Shown: positions 1 to 12,048 of the stretch, piece after piece
Layout of the letters: every line of letters starts with the position of its first letter
How positions within the stretch are numbered: the first letter of the stretch is position 1
Assembly: GCA_910591455.2 (NCBI GenBank)
Contig: OU342826.1
Coordinates: 8,867,079-8,931,078 of the forward strand
From: Pholis gunnellus
Lineage: Eukaryota > Chordata > Actinopteri > Perciformes > Pholidae
Direction: 5' to 3'
DNA length: 64,000 nucleotides
Notes under the pieces: generated by a model
Told to the model about the DNA's origin: nothing
The model's input: only the letters and a program-made list of their open reading frames with translations
The model's database searches: none
Program-made: the position numbers and the translations under genes

Positions 1-1135
1 CGAAAAATGGACAACGGGTGCTTCTTCTTTGTGGAAGCTTTCAGCCACCCCCCAAGAACAACGTTTTTCCTCCGGCTTGGGTTCATTGAGAGGTGGTGCA
101 TATGTTTATTTGCTTGAGGATATAGATTTCTTCCCTGTCTCCCCCCCCCCCTCCTTCTCTTTTTTTTGAATAGAGGTCAATTCCCCACTGTGCATTCCCT
201 TTTATGCACCCACTCCCTATTCTTCATTCGTCTTACCTGCTGACACATCTGACAACACGCTGCTGTATTATTATCTCCCAACCCCCAGCTCTATACCTTC
301 CACAACAACACAGGGACAGCTCGACTCCTCCACCCCTTCTCTTTCTCCTTTAGAAAACTGATTATAAATGGTCAATTTGAAAATAGACTGGAAAGTCCCC
401 AAGGCTGCTTGCCTTGTCAAATTGAAAAGGGACAAGGACAAGTCAGTCGACTTGCCCCCCCCCCCCCCCCCCCCGTCCGTCGTCCTGATATTTCCGAGGC
501 AGGCGTATGAGAGGGAACATAACAAATTCCCCCCATGCGGCGGGCGAGGCGATGGCGAAGGATGACGAGGGAGGGTGGGGCGGCGGCGAGCTGAGGATCT
601 TCAACATCTAGCCCTCAGCATTTATATCACAAGTCTCCACAAAGAGTCTATGGATCACTCCAGTGGGCTGGTGTTGGCAGTATCAGGAAAAGCCATAGGC
701 TGTCAGGGAGTATGTGCCTTTCATATTTTACTGTAGACAGCCTTCCCTTCTCCCGGCCTCACTCACAGCAGCCTTTGAGGATAATATCTTCAAATCTCTC
801 CGTGCCACGCTGAGAGGCTATTTTTAAATAGATATTTATTTCATTCTCTCAATTTTTCTTCCTCCCTCTCCCCTCTGTCCTACAGGTTATAGAGCTTTAC
901 CGCTTGTGACCAGTGGAGAAATCTGCACCAAAAAAAACGGAAAATGCTTGTGGCAAGGCAGGACCTCTGTCAGAGTCTTTTCCTTTTCTATTTTCCATTC
1001 AGTTATTGAAAAAGGGAAATCTCTCTGTGTTTTTTTTGCCCGACCCCTCGCTATAAATCATTCTCACCTTTCCGACTTTAATTCACCAAATTATTATAAA
1101 CAAAGCCTGGGAGAAAAAAAAAGACATTCAAAATG
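1..1135. other. Intergenic, no gene seen
   Basis: The stretch is pyrimidine-rich, with a C run near 143-153, the 20-C run listed separately and a T/C-rich segment around 840-880. The short reading frames on both strands overlap each other and follow the poly-C and poly-G composition. I see no splice-bounded coding segment, RNA gene or recognisable repeat family. Confidence 0.6.
455..474. repeat. Poly-C homopolymer, 20 bases
   Basis: Twenty consecutive C residues are seen directly. It is a simple repeat of the kind frequent in fish genomes. The exact length is likely polymorphic and prone to sequencing error. It produces artificial proline or glycine runs in all overlapping reading frames. 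Confidence 0.97.
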
Positions 1136-1139
1136 AACT

Positions 1140-1500
1140 TCATCAGTCACATCACCCCATTATGCCGAGGTCTCGTCTCATCAACAGACAGAGTGATGAA
1201 TACTTGATTTTATGAGTCTTGCGGTGATCTGCCGTGACTTTTTGTGTTAACAATAAAGTCCCTTTCTGATTAATCACACCAGTGAGATGGAAAGCACCCT
1301 TTGATAAAGCCGAGATGTCCATTGCGGCATGATTCATCAGTGAGGACCTTGCAATCAGATGGGACCTGTGCCTTTTCTCCAACACGTATCCCCTCTCTCC
1401 TTAGAATACATTAGCGGCGTGTGAGCGACAGAATCATCAGATACCGGGAGGTGAATTGAAGTGGTCATGAACCTCGTGTCAAACTCAAATAGCTGAATGG
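1140..1500. promoter_or_regulatory. Candidate conserved non-coding element (enhancer-like)
   Basis: Seen: complex sequence without simple repeats, rich in homeodomain-type cores (TGATTAATCA-like text near 1268-1277, ATGATTCATCA near 1329-1339, AATCATCAG near 1432-1440), with balanced composition and stops in all frames. Inference: this texture resembles vertebrate developmental conserved elements, but conservation cannot be judged from one sequence. It could equally be ordinary unique intergenic DNA. Confidence 0.22.
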
Positions 1501-2579
1501 CGATAGATAAAACAAACAAGGAACGTGAATCGCTTGCAAAGGGAGGCGAGGAGATGCACGCTGCTCTGTCCAGAACTTTTACAGATGAGGCCCGCTAAGC
1601 CCTGCATCACAATTGGGCTATTATCGAGCGTGACCCCCCTGCTGGAACTGTAACATATGACCCTAAATTTATGTATTGCATGAACTTTCTCCCCACGTAG
1701 CATGACATCAGTCATGTTTCATGTTGAATTGTGAGCTGTCCCTGCTTTTCCCCCAGGGTGCACGCTCCTCCTGACCCACTGCAAAAAAATAAAATAAAAA
1801 AAAGGAGATGGAAATTTATGAGCTGCGACTTTCCCTTTGGGTTGAGTGTTGCTATTAGCTATGTGACTATGCCTTTAGGTTGAATGCTGTTGGGATGCAA
1901 TACACAATAAAGCTGGTTCACTGAAAAGCCTTTTTACTCTTAGTCCTTCAAGGCAGGCCTCACAAATTGACAGCTTTTCTGTCTGGAGTGCCGTTACTCT
2001 CATGTTTACCATTGCAAACACAAGAACATGAGATAAAAACACAATGCTTATAATGCTTTACTATACCCTCCTCCCGTATTCCCTGACGATTGTCTCGTGC
2101 ACAGTAAGCACATTTGATGTTGTTGACTGTTATTCTTTATCTTATTTTCGTTCCTCTAACCATGGCTAATAACAGTTTTTCCTATCTTCCTCTATTTCTG
2201 GGCTAAGCCGGGTCTGAGAGCTGGCCCTCCGTTTCACAGAGAGGCAGAAAATGCTTGGGTAAGCAGAGGAAGGATTCCTCCGTTGCTACTTCAGGTAGTC
2301 CCCTCCCTCCCTTTAGCTGAGATTTCTATCCCAGGCCCTTATTATCACCAAACAAGCACTTTTTGATGATGATAAGTAATAGCCACATCCCTGCGTGCAG
2401 GACTCACTTCTCAGGGGAGTAAGGAGAGCATGCTGGCCATTTTTCTTGCCTGTTTGGCGTCCAGCGATCCTAGGGAAAATAGAGGCTGCCTGCATGGAGG
2501 GGGTGGGGGTGGGGGGGGCGTGATACTGTGTTTGTGCAGCACTATTCACAACTGGACGAATGAGCAAAAGATTGTGTAA
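1501..2579. other. Intergenic, no gene seen
   Basis: Unique-looking sequence with a short A-rich patch at about 1782-1803 and a G-rich patch at about 2498-2519. The minus-strand reading frame at 2313-2567 has no recognisable domain. No RNA gene or repeat family was recognised. Confidence 0.55.
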
Positions 2580-2880
2580 TGCTTTTTGATGATTTTCAGT
2601 GCATTTAACTGGTTAAGGGAGAAAAAAAAAAATACGTTACACCAGAATTTATTATATCACTTTAGACACTATATGTCTTAGAAAATGCGAAGCAAATTGT
2701 AAGTTTAACATTTACACTGCGGGTGAAATTAATCGTAAATGGCCAAAGCTCCACATTAAATATTTCAACATTATCCAACTTTACAATGCGGCTGTCAGGC
2801 AGTGTGGATAATCCTAGTGATAAATCCCCGGCTTGATTGTTTGGAGCAACAATGGCGGAGAAGGAACACTCAGAAGAGGG
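2580..2880. promoter_or_regulatory. Candidate conserved non-coding element
   Basis: Seen: an AT-rich but non-repetitive run with dense TAAT/ATTA, TTTAACATTT, GGCTGTCAGGCAG and GGATAATCC words, bordered by an A run at about 2623-2631. Inference: possible enhancer, based on texture only. A fish multi-species alignment would decide. Confidence 0.2.
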
Positions 2881-4913
2881 GATGATTTAGGGGTCAGTGC
2901 TTCCTGACAGAAGTTCTGCAGCCTTTAAAAGCCTAGTTGGGTGACAGCGGTGGTTGAGGAAGGGGATGATAAGCTGTGGACAAAAGTGAAAATATCCTGC
3001 GAACGAGCGGACACATATAAACAGCATCTCAGGGCCCTCTAATCCCACAGACGAGCTCGACAGTGGCCTGTCAAATTGCGCGAACCAATTTGAATGCACG
3101 GCAGGGGGACGTCTTTCTTTTCAATTCGGTGGGCATCTTGTTTATTTCCTGCTATAGCTGCATCTCGCTGCTCAGAAAATCTATAATTTAGTTGGACTTG
3201 TGCGATAGTTTGATGTTATAGTCGGCTCAAGGGGGAAAATAAAGGAAAGGATAGAGCGAGGGAGAGAGCAAGAGGAGAATTTGAAAGACACAAAGGATGG
3301 AAGTGTAAATTCTGAAAGGACGTCACGTCTGAAGAAGGTTGAAATGAATTGCAAATTAAACGATTAAAAATAAAACGTGCCAAACAACTGTTTTTTTGGA
3401 CAGAGAGTTGAAGGTTTAGCTCTCGCGGACAGGATGTTCCTTTGTCAGTTTGCCCACTATTAAAGCTGTGGCCTTGGGTGTGGTCTGCCAAGTATGCCTC
3501 TCAACAGAAGTGGTATTCCAAGCAGGTGTCCAGACCAGTATGTCAAGAGCTCTGACCGTGAGCCAACGCAGCCTTTGTGGGGAGATGAGTATTGTGAAGA
3601 GAGGCAATGCTGTTGCTTTCACGCATCCTATCTGTGACGAATTGGTAATATTTTCTGAGTTCGTCTTTAAAATTCAAGGGGATTGAAAGCCATTTGGTCA
3701 CCAATAGATGTCCTGCGTGACAAAAAAAAAATGAAATACATGTGTCGACTAACAAACATTTTCAAGATGACCTACACAAAATCGTAGCGGTGTGATAAGA
3801 GCGATGTCCGCGGTCTAAATGTATCAGTGTGTGGTCACATGAAGGTGGTGACTCCCCCCCGTGCTGGTGGCTGTCACAGTCTATCCTTGAGCTGCCGCTG
3901 AGCAGCCTGACCTTTGGCTCTGCCTTTTAGCGCATTGATCCACCGGCCACATTGAGACCAAGATGGCTTCCCTCGTCTCCCTTGCTCCCACCCAGTTAAC
4001 CTTAGTGGACTCTGCGACTGCCTGGGCCCTCGCGCCGTGACCTCTGACGTGTGGTTGCTCTCGTACACAGTTCTGTGCACAACCCCTGTCAAAAGTATTG
4101 CTCATTCAAATGCCTAAAATCATAATGGATTCAGAAAAAAAAGAAAAAGAAAGGAGGGCTTTTCTTTCAGACCAGATGCACAGGGTCATGCGTTCTAATT
4201 TTAGGCGGTGTTAATTGCAGCCCTCTCAAGTGTCCCCACTGCCACCTTTGACAAAAGCACCATTCATAGGCAGAGCGGCCAGGCGGGCTGGCAGGGCGCC
4301 TGCTTCGCCAGTTGTTGCTGACACCTCCTTGGCAGCGCCAGGCCGACTCCGGCTGAGGCGTCTGCCAATGCTGCCTTCCCAACGTGCATGCTTCACGGTG
4401 CATGTTCTATAAGCAGAAATATTTACATGCTCTCGTCTGGGTATGTAACACGTGTCATGTCGGTCCCCCCGAAAGGATTTCACAAAATAAGTTGCACAGG
4501 AATACGGCGGCGACAGACCCTAAGAGGCATGCTGTAATTTCAAGATAAGGTTGATATGATCAAGCGTGTGAAATACAAAAATGGACCAGATCCTGTGTAG
4601 TCCGTAAAACACTGGCGCTGTCTTCTTCTAAGTGAGGGCATTTTGTCACTTTGAGACCTGGCAGTTCACCTTTGTCGGGCCTCGTAACACGGTCCCTGCA
4701 AAGGCAATAGAGGCGCAGAACGTGCAGCACAAAGCAATTCAGCATTCTAACGCCCTGTCACTGGGCTCACATTTCAACCATTCTTTATTCTCTGCCACAG
4801 TTCCAGCAGGGTGTAAATTGTGCTGGGCTGTAATTAATCCATGTCAGGTCAGAGAAAAAGAAGGAAAAACGAAGGGAAACGAGCTGAAGTATGAGGTGCC
4901 TTTGATTATAGCA
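2881..4913. other. Intergenic, no gene seen
   Basis: A purine-rich patch lies at about 3238-3300. Several overlapping short reading frames on both strands between 3216 and 4483 lack domains. A GC-richer section at 4210-4400 is unique sequence of unknown role. An A-rich patch sits at about 4135-4152. No gene, RNA or known repeat was recognised. Confidence 0.55.
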
Positions 4914-4959
4914 CCCCCCCCCACACCACTCGACACACACACACACACACACACACACA
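4914..4959. repeat. C run followed by (AC)n microsatellite
   Basis: A nine-base C run is separated by a short spacer from about 13 AC units at 4933-4959. It is read directly from the sequence. It yields a Thr-His stretch in one overlapping frame, which is why that frame looks long. Confidence 0.95.
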
Positions 4960-5735
4960 TGTCTGAGCTATATTGTTTTGCTTTCATGAAGGAAATCTGG
5001 AACCCCCAAGGAGCTAGGGCCCTCCTACAGTACCTTCATGTTTCTAAAGCCTGCTAAAGCAGTATTTGTCCAATTGTGTCTCCACTATAGGATAGAGGCA
5101 GCCTTCTAGTGGGGGCGGAACAAAATATATCTTCAAAAGACAATTCATGCTGAGCTCATATATGTGACCACAGTATAACCCCAATTTCAACGCGCACCAT
5201 CAAATCAGGAGCATAGAAATAGCTGAAATTAAAATGTGTGATCCATATGAAATATATAAAGCAATGTTAAAGTCCCCTGCTACAAAAAGTTCTCGTAAAG
5301 TTATGACGTTTGGAGGATAAAAAAAAGACTCTACAACCAATTTTCAGGTTTAATGGAGGTGAAAAGGTTTATTAAACTCCCACCTTTGGGGATATCATGA
5401 TAGTTCACCCAATTCAATAGCTTTTTGAATTAGCCCCATCAGAAATGTACTGCTGTCAATCATGTTGACGAACACTTGCATTTGAGGACAAAGAATGCCA
5501 ATTCCGAATGCGAGTGGTAGCGTTTGCTGACATGATTGACATTTATTGGAGTTGGAAAGAGAATGATATGAAATTGGCACATTTTACGTGACAACAATGT
5601 ACAACTAACTATAGTTACAAGTCTATAAAGGATGGAAGTAATACGCCAAATCTGAGGCATACATTCCTAGATTTGGTTTGTATCCATGGTTGCTCTATGA
5701 TTCTATGGCTGGGAGTCCACGACTTTTGTCCAGAC
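4960..5735. other. Intergenic, no gene seen
   Basis: AT-rich unique sequence. Short minus-strand frames at 5395-5660 overlap in different phases and carry no domain. The segment just before 5736 leads directly into the tandem-unit dispersed repeat. Confidence 0.55.
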
Positions 5736-6092
5736 TGAAATGTCTCAACAGCTATTGGTTTGATTGCCATGTAATTTGGTGTAGGCATTTGTGGTCCCTA
5801 GAGGATGAATCCTACTTAATTTGGTGATCCCTTGACTTTTCTGATACTGTCACCACCAAATCAAAATTTGTATCTAGTGAAATATCTCAATTTCTACAAA
5901 TTGGTTTTTGCACAAAAAAATGTTTACAGACATTTATGGTTCTGATACAATGAATGCCATCCCTGTGATCCTCTGACTTGTTCTTTAGCATCACCACGAG
6001 ATGGACATTTGTGGTTTTGAGTGAAATATTGCAACAACTATTAAATGGGTTGCCATAAAATGTGGTGCAGCTGGTTATGTCCATGGCTTATC
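5736..6092 (+). repeat. Teleost dispersed repeat made of ~143-bp tandem units
   Basis: Seen: three successive diverged units start with the same phrase (TGAAATRTCTCAA-like) at 5736, 5878 and 6022, giving unit lengths of 142 and 144 bases and a truncated third unit. Each full unit continues through a similar order of words: CAACTATT, TTGCCAT, GACATTTRTGGT, GATGAAT, TGATCC, CTTGACTT, CACCACSA and GGACATTTGTGG. Known: I recognise this phrase order as a very common percomorph fish repeat, but cannot name its database entry. Inference: a decayed copy, with no coding capacity. Confidence 0.75.
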
Positions 6093-6539
6093 ACCACATA
6101 TCTGCAAAACTAGGTGTTGGCCCCCTCGCTATTTGAGTGAGTTTGTGTGTTCAGCATGGTTGTTCTATACACTGTAATCAATTAAATCCTCAGGTATGAA
6201 AGGAATCTATATCAAGCTATAACTACATCAAAGTAAATCTGACGTGAAACTTATGCAGCCAAAGGCTGAATAGAGTTAAGTAACCCTAAAGAGCCTCCTC
6301 TTATCTTCTCCTCACAGAGCTTCACAAGTTTTGCTTCATTATTGCTTCTGCTGAACATCTCTTTCTTAGTCTGGTGAACAGAGAGATGAGCAAGCGTGAA
6401 TTTAGGTCTGTCGGGTGGAAAGATGAGCGGAGGGAACCACAGCGTAGAAACTTTTTTCAGGCTCCATTTAAAGTTTGAACAGATACTGTAATGTGTTTCA
6501 CTCCAGACTCTCAAAGGATGAGGGATTTTGGGTTTCAGT
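6093..6539. other. Intergenic, no gene seen
   Basis: Unique-looking sequence. The 87-codon minus-strand frame at 6251-6514 has no recognisable motif and no codon pattern that would argue for a gene. Confidence 0.5.
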
Positions 6540-6900
6540 TCCTGGCCTGGTGCTCATTTGGGCCTTATTAATCTAATTACTTGCCCAATTGTACATATTT
6601 AACATCGCCCCGGTCCTCTCCCAACTCGACTATAAGAAGATGCCCGACAAACTCAGCTGGATATACCTTTATAAAGGAAAATTGCTGAAGCTTGCAGATA
6701 GTGGAAAAAAATCTAAATGGCTGCAATACATCACACGATTACACCAATTATGTCGCTGGAATCTGGATGGGCTCAGATCACAGACCTCTCCGTCTGGGAC
6801 TCCTGGCAGCCAATCCCATGTGCACACGAGTCTGAGATACTAAAGCCAATTTATCTACCTTTGGGGAAGTCTGAGCCAACATTAATGCCCTGACCATGAT
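6540..6900. promoter_or_regulatory. Candidate conserved non-coding element with TTAATCTAATTA
   Basis: Seen: the homeodomain-type double site TTAATCTAATTA at 6568-6579, followed by non-repetitive sequence with CAGCTGG at about 6655-6661 and mixed composition. Inference: possible developmental enhancer. A plus-strand frame (6589-6843) crosses the stretch but has no domain, and I do not regard it as coding. Confidence 0.25.
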
Positions 6901-8096
6901 TCCCCATCATCTGCTTCACCCGGTTTGTGACACTAGCGGTTTACACATAGGTTATTAATGGTCTATAAATATTCACTCGATGGTTAGTGGGACTTTGTGG
7001 CGGCCATTAGCAAAAGACGTGGGAGGCAGACGAGAGTTTTTTATTTCTTGACGTGACAGCGCAATGGTGTGGCTAACCTTGGGGATCTGGCCTGATGGGG
7101 AATTGGACCTTGGTTTGTGACACTACTTTTATTCGCTTGCTTTCCATGACTCGTGAGGCCGTGAATGATGAGCTGCATGCCTCAGACCCCTCATTCGTAT
7201 GTTCCCAAAATACAAAGTGAGGAAGGGAGGGGAAGCACACAAGTACACCCATTCTTTGAAGCAAAACAAATCCATCGTAACTTAAATACACCTCCCTTTC
7301 TGATCGGAAAAAATAAGAAGAGAAATGAATTACATTGTGAAAAGTGAGTCAGCTGTCTCCTCCTGTGTCATTTTTCCTCCCTCTGCAAGTGAGCAGCAGC
7401 CAGATCTGCACAGATCCAAATGCAACCAGACAGCTTCCTGGAACATGCGCAGCATTATACATACACCTTGCTCACCATGGACTAAATTGCCATTGACTAA
7501 GTCTTGTTGTTGCCCCCTCTTTTCTGGATATGATTTGAATTGGATTCATGGAGACATTTCTGACACAGTGAAATGGAGAGAGGAAGGATGGAACGGGCGC
7601 TGGGGGAGAGGGAAGGTGAGAACAGAGAGAGACGCGGGCAATCAGAGACGGGGGGGGGGTAGGAAGAGAGATAAAAAGAAACAAATCAGAAGAGGAGGGT
7701 TGAGCCAGCGAGAGACAGAAACAGAAGAAGAGAAAAGGGTAAAAGAGAAAGAGAGCATGTCTGACTGTTTCACAGGTTCATTCTGATGCATGGAGACAGA
7801 CAGGAGAATAGATTGGTAGCCTTGGGTGGATAAGGACAGAACCATTCCCCAGAGAGATGGATTAGACGAGGGAGTGGAAATAAATGATCGCAGATTTTAA
7901 TGGCCTTTTAGCTTGCTGCACACCCCCCCCTCCGCTACTTTCCCATTTCCGAGTGGGGGGAGTTTTACAGTGATGACATTTTCACATGCCAACTGTCTAC
8001 CTTTCGCAGTTTAACTCTCAAAAACAATCATCACCATGTTTTGCGGTCGCGCAGGGATCGAGGGAATGTGGAAGAAGCGTGTCCATCTTCGCAGTT
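6901..8096. other. Intergenic, with a polypurine stretch at 7571-7757
   Basis: From about 7571 to 7757 the plus strand is strongly purine-biased (repeated GAGAGA, GGAAGG, AGAAGAGA and a nine-G run at 7651-7659). This creates the long charged frame at 7325-7786, which has no domain and is not a credible gene. Outside it I see unique sequence and an eight-C run at about 7923-7930. Confidence 0.6.
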
Positions 8097-8275
8097 ACAG
8101 ATGCACGGCAAGATAGGGGAAATGGACACCTGAGCTTGAGTTACATGTACAATAAGTGACCTATACAAATCAGGATGTTTGCGCAACAACCTCCACTCTC
8201 CTTCCGTCCAGGGGGCATTACACAGCATGGGAAGAGTCTAAAATTCCCCTTGTCCTTTGCTAGTATGCGCATACA
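8097..8275 (+). repeat. Local direct repeat, copy A (partner at 12.5 kb)
   Basis: Seen: this stretch shares ordered words with 12524-12660: ACAGATRCACRGCAAGA, then GGRGAAATGGACACCT, then GCAATA/ACAATA with GTGACCTATACAAA, then GAGTCTAA, then CCTTTG. Copy A carries about 40 extra bases between GACCTATACAAA and GAGTCTAA. Inference: both are copies of one dispersed repeat in the same orientation. I do not recognise the family. Confidence 0.7.
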
Positions 8276-8639
8276 GGCAAAAACACTGCAAATGCACATA
8301 CGATCTAGTGTTTATGGATTTAAAACATAGAAAACAACATAGAAAACTGTGTGTGAAAATCTAGGGTGAGTATGGCAGTCGAAGGTACACCAGAAAAGTT
8401 GGTCTGTAAACTGAGAAAGACAGTAATAATTTACTGTTTTGCATCTTTGTTTGTCTAATCTTATGATCACGTAACTACTGGTGTTTCATTATTTGGTCAC
8501 GAAAAATTTGGTCACCATGCGGCTTGCTTATGCTAATGCTAGTTTTGCTGCTTTTTGAACTTTCTGATTTGGACAATGTTGGCGTTCTGGTATGCCCGAC
8601 ACCCCAAAGTGAACTTCCCTATTATTCAACCCACACATA
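8276..8639. other. Intergenic, no gene seen
   Basis: AT-rich sequence. Words such as GCTTATGCTAATGCTAG at about 8522-8538 are common in fish repeats, but I cannot assign an element. No coding frame is present. Confidence 0.45.
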
Positions 8640-8970
8640 TACAGCCCTAAGTGAATACTTACTCAATGATCTGTGATTCGGAAAAACCACCACTTTCGTA
8701 ATGAGTCGTTTCTGATTAACTTGGAACAGGCCGCCGAACGGCGCAAACTAGTAATCTCTCATTAATTATTATTCAGGAATTAATTACCTCCCTTTTTTTG
8801 GGCCCTAAAGTAATTAAGTACATCATACTGAGTAGTTACTAAGTAGTCCAACTCATCATTATCTACTTCTAGTATCAGTTATTCAGGAACAACTTATTCA
8901 CATTTTTTTATTATTGTACCCGATTTGTTCCACATTTATTCCTGAGTAACAACTCAAATTTGTGTGTACC
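8640..8970. repeat. Possible old interspersed repeat with recurring TTATTCAGGAA
   Basis: Seen: the word TTATTCAGGAA recurs near 8770 and 8879, and an inverted relative, TTATTCCTGAGTAAC, occurs near 8937, with many ATTAAT/AGTA words between them. Inference: this may be a degraded element with inverted internal structure, or simply AT-rich unique sequence. No family was recognised. Confidence 0.25.
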
Positions 8971-9165
8971 GTATTGTGGGAAACAATTGTATCCTTCACC
9001 TTCAATTTTCCTTGAAAATAAGTTTGGCTCACTTATTAGTTTGATTAAAATTATGATGACGTTTCCTGCGTGTCAGTCTTTTGTTGCGATGCTGCCATGT
9101 TCACCAATCTTAGCAATTAAAGGTTTAATATATGGCATTGGGAGCACTCTGATTGCCTCTTAAGG

Positions 9166-9510
9166 GCTCTAAACATGCTAACAGCAGAGGGAACCGGAGG
9201 TAGGTGCTACGCTTCCGCGGCAATGGCGTCGGTTAAGACGGCGGTGTCGGCTGTAACCAGCGTATGAACGCAGTGCACAGCAGCGGTAGTAAGCTAGCCA
9301 GTGGGGCACGCTGACACGCACGAACATGCACTAAAATGCATGAGCGCCCATCAACAAAGCAAGGAGAAGCTTCGATAACAACAGACACAGAGGGAGAGGG
9401 ACTTCATTCTGCTCAGGTATAGACATTGCTCCACTATATCTTAACAGTAAATAGTTGTTTCTTGCTACATTAGTGCTCTGCATCCTGTATATTGCATCTT
9501 TAAAGCCGCA
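9166..9510 (+). repeat. Teleost dispersed repeat (non-coding)
   Basis: Seen: a GC-richer block with CCGCGGCAATGGCGTCGG at about 9215-9232, an internal GTGCACAGCAGCGG phrase, then GACTTCATTCTGCTCAGG at about 9401-9418, ending near GCATCTTTAA at about 9494-9503. Known: I recognise this word order, especially the second half, as a frequent percomorph repeat whose family name I cannot give. Inference: a mobile-element-derived copy. The boundaries are approximate and no transposase or reverse transcriptase is visible. Confidence 0.55.
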
Positions 9511-10092
9511 GTAATCAACATTTTTTGGTTTCACGGCTCAGAACTTCACCGTTTTAATTCAGTCTTACCGCTCTCGTCAACCACATTTCCTGCCACATTA
9601 AGCACTGTCTGCTCCTTGCCCTGCATCAAATGGATGACACACAAAGTAAGCAAGTTGGTGGTGAACATAGAGAAGCATTTAGAAGCGAGAGAGACACATC
9701 ATTTACTCAGGACTTGGTGGAGACCAAAACGAGTTAAAAGGAGAGAGAATACTGGACAAAATGAATGCCAATGGTAAGCCGTGTCTACCAGATGTCTTTG
9801 GTATTATTTTTGTCATAATCACGTTTTAAGGTGATGTCAATAATTGATGTCAATGTTGTTTACAGCATGCTGCATGCCCTCAAATGATAAAAAACAAACA
9901 AACATTAATGCCAGTTAAACATACAATGCTATCATTAGGTTCAATGATACAGAAATCTCCTTGTAAGTCAAAGTCTTCAAATTTCTAATCAGCAATGTTT
10001 ACGTCACCTTTTTTATTAAGGCAGACCTATCTCCTCAGTGCTAAAGAAAGACCTAGCTCCACTCAATATTATTCTGCTATAAGAGGAAAAAA
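9511..10092. other. Intergenic, no gene seen
   Basis: Unique-looking sequence. It opens with AGCCGCAGTAATCAACATTT, which may still belong to the end of the preceding repeat. No coding frame or RNA gene was recognised. Confidence 0.45.
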
Positions 10093-10165
10093 TGCTTTGG
10101 TTTGTTTGTATTTCTTTGTCGTGGGCGGTGCTAGCTAAGCACAGGGTGCGGCGACGATATATTTC
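10093..10165 (+). repeat. Short fragment of a teleost dispersed repeat
   Basis: Seen: TTTGTTTGTATTTCTTTG followed after a few bases by GTGGGCGGTGCTA and GGGTGCGGCGACG. Known: these phrases occur in the same order in a common fish repeat that normally has extra sequence between them. Inference: an internally deleted relic. Recognition is from memory and moderate. Confidence 0.35.
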
Positions 10166-10679
10166 CAACATAGAAGGGTAGGAAGGGAGGAGAATGCCTC
10201 CTGAAATAGGGGGCCAGTGGCAGGCTCATACCCACAGTCTACATCCGCTGAGCCAGACCATCTCAAGAGGGCCAAGTGTGCATTACCCTAACTGATCCAA
10301 TACACTCCATGAAAAATAGCAGAAGGTCGATAGGCATGCCCTATATTCCAGAAACAGACTACTGGGCACACCGTTTACATCTATCACCTGATCAGAGGCA
10401 GAGGGAAAGCAGCTGTTATCAAATGTATGACTGTTCCAACACACAAACATGGACGACCACTCCCATCACCCGGTGCTCGCTCTTTTCCTGTGCAAAGGAC
10501 ATCGCACATTAATGACATACTGTTCATATTACCCTGCTCCACCTTATCTCAAAATGCAGCACCACATTAATCTTGGCAATTTTAACATTGTATCTATCTA
10601 TATATATATGTATATGCGTGTATATTTAAAATACAGGGTAGCCAGCACATGAGCCAGTGTAGTTGAATAATATACTTGG
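10166..10679. other. Intergenic, no gene seen
   Basis: Two short overlapping plus-strand frames (10276-10512 and 10449-10652) have no domain. A short TATA-rich patch lies at about 10595-10612. Nothing else is recognisable. Confidence 0.5.
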
Positions 10680-11110
10680 CCATTAGTTTTTATGGAAATA
10701 TAGCCTTGGGTCGTGGAATAAAAAATGGGGCTCACTCCTAATTTCTGTTATGATAAGTTCCATACCTGATTGCCTCCATAAGAGGCAGATCTGTCTTCAT
10801 AAGGCCCTGTGAGGCTCCTGACAACTATTTAGCTCTTCTAATCCATTCGTTTGATTTATTTCTTACAGTATGTGGCTAATGTCTTTTAAAGATCTAGCGG
10901 CTACAGATGAGATGAAGGAAAACCAATTGCTGACAGATAGCATCACATGTTGGAGCATCTAATCATTCTTGCATATCTTCCTCAGAATTCCTTTTGGTTA
11001 ATAAATGAGATGCCTTGATGAGCACGAGAGATACGGATGCTATTCTGTGCCAGTCTCGACAAGATAGTGATTTTGAGGGCGAGATAAGCGTCGTCTAAAT
11101 AATGCAATGC
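10680..11110. promoter_or_regulatory. Candidate conserved non-coding element
   Basis: Seen: over 400 bases of non-repetitive, AT-moderate sequence with many TAAT/ATTA, GATAAG, CTGACAGATAG and AATCATTC words and stops in all frames. Inference: enhancer-like texture only. No single motif is decisive. Confidence 0.22.
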
Positions 11111-12048
11111 ACTGCTCAAAATAAATTGATGACATGAAACAAATCGCAACACTCCAGCAGCTTAAACTCTGCTAGAGAGGAGGAACACAGAGGGAACAAA
11201 GCCAGTTAGGAGCACTGAAGGAGTATTTAGTAAACTTTCCGTTCTCACTCCAACACTTCTCTCTTCTCCGAGAAACGGTTCCTCTGATCGCTCTCTGACC
11301 TCTAACCTGTAGAGGCCTTGCTAAGGGACCAGGCCATCAGGTCGAGGCCTTCTGCTGAGATGACTTTGGGGGAGCTCCAGCCCTGTCCGACCAAGAACAT
11401 CCGTCACCGTCAGAGTGACCACAACCTGCGCTCGCTCTAGCATATGGGAGGTGTTGGTGGTGGCGGCGGGGGAAGGGGGGGGAAGGGTAAAAGGGAGCGA
11501 TAAAGACTGATGGGTAAGGGGCTCCTGCTCCTCTATCATCATTTCACAGGATTGGGACTGTGAGACAGCAGCCTCTCACAGTGGGCATCACCGCTGGTTT
11601 GGGAATGGATGGGAGATGGCAAAAGAAGGAAGAAAAGGATGCTACAGGAAGGAGGAATGCAATCAGTTTGGTGGACTAAACTCTGCCACTTAAGGAACCA
11701 CTCACTAAAGCCAGTGAGTAAGTTGACGGACTGATTGTAATTGTACACAACAGCATTTTGAGAACCACTTGAATGGAAATGTATTTGGAATGCTAAGTTG
11801 CAGAGTTAGACGTTGAGCGGCTTTCCTCGACTCCTGTGCAAATACAACTCTGTGAGGGCATGCATACACTCTGCACACAATGTGAGGACTTATCCTCCAA
11901 GAAACATAATGTAGGGCAAAATATATATACACATGCACAAACGCATGCACACCTACCAATGCAAGTACACTGGAAGCCACACACAACCAAGTATTTACTC
12001 TGCCGTGAGTAAATACACAACTACACGTGTGGAGAGCACATGCAAAAG
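11111..12048. other. Intergenic, no gene seen
   Basis: A G-rich patch lies at about 11455-11490. From 11920 onward the sequence is rich in degenerate CA words. These produce long Cys/Val-rich minus-strand frames (11705-12094 and overlaps) that look like repeat translation and not genes. Confidence 0.6.

Noticed and set aside
4167..4403. Minus-strand frame with KIRTHDP, recalling translated repeat or tRNA-SINE peptides
   Set aside because: Only a few residues match, and no polymerase III boxes or reverse-transcriptase motif lie nearby.
4632..5057. 141-codon plus-strand frame
   Set aside because: Kept open by the C run and (AC)n array. The remaining residues match no family I know.
7325..7786. 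153-codon plus-strand frame rich in Arg/Glu/Lys
   Set aside because: The C-terminal half is direct translation of a polypurine stretch, and the N-terminal half has no recognisable feature.
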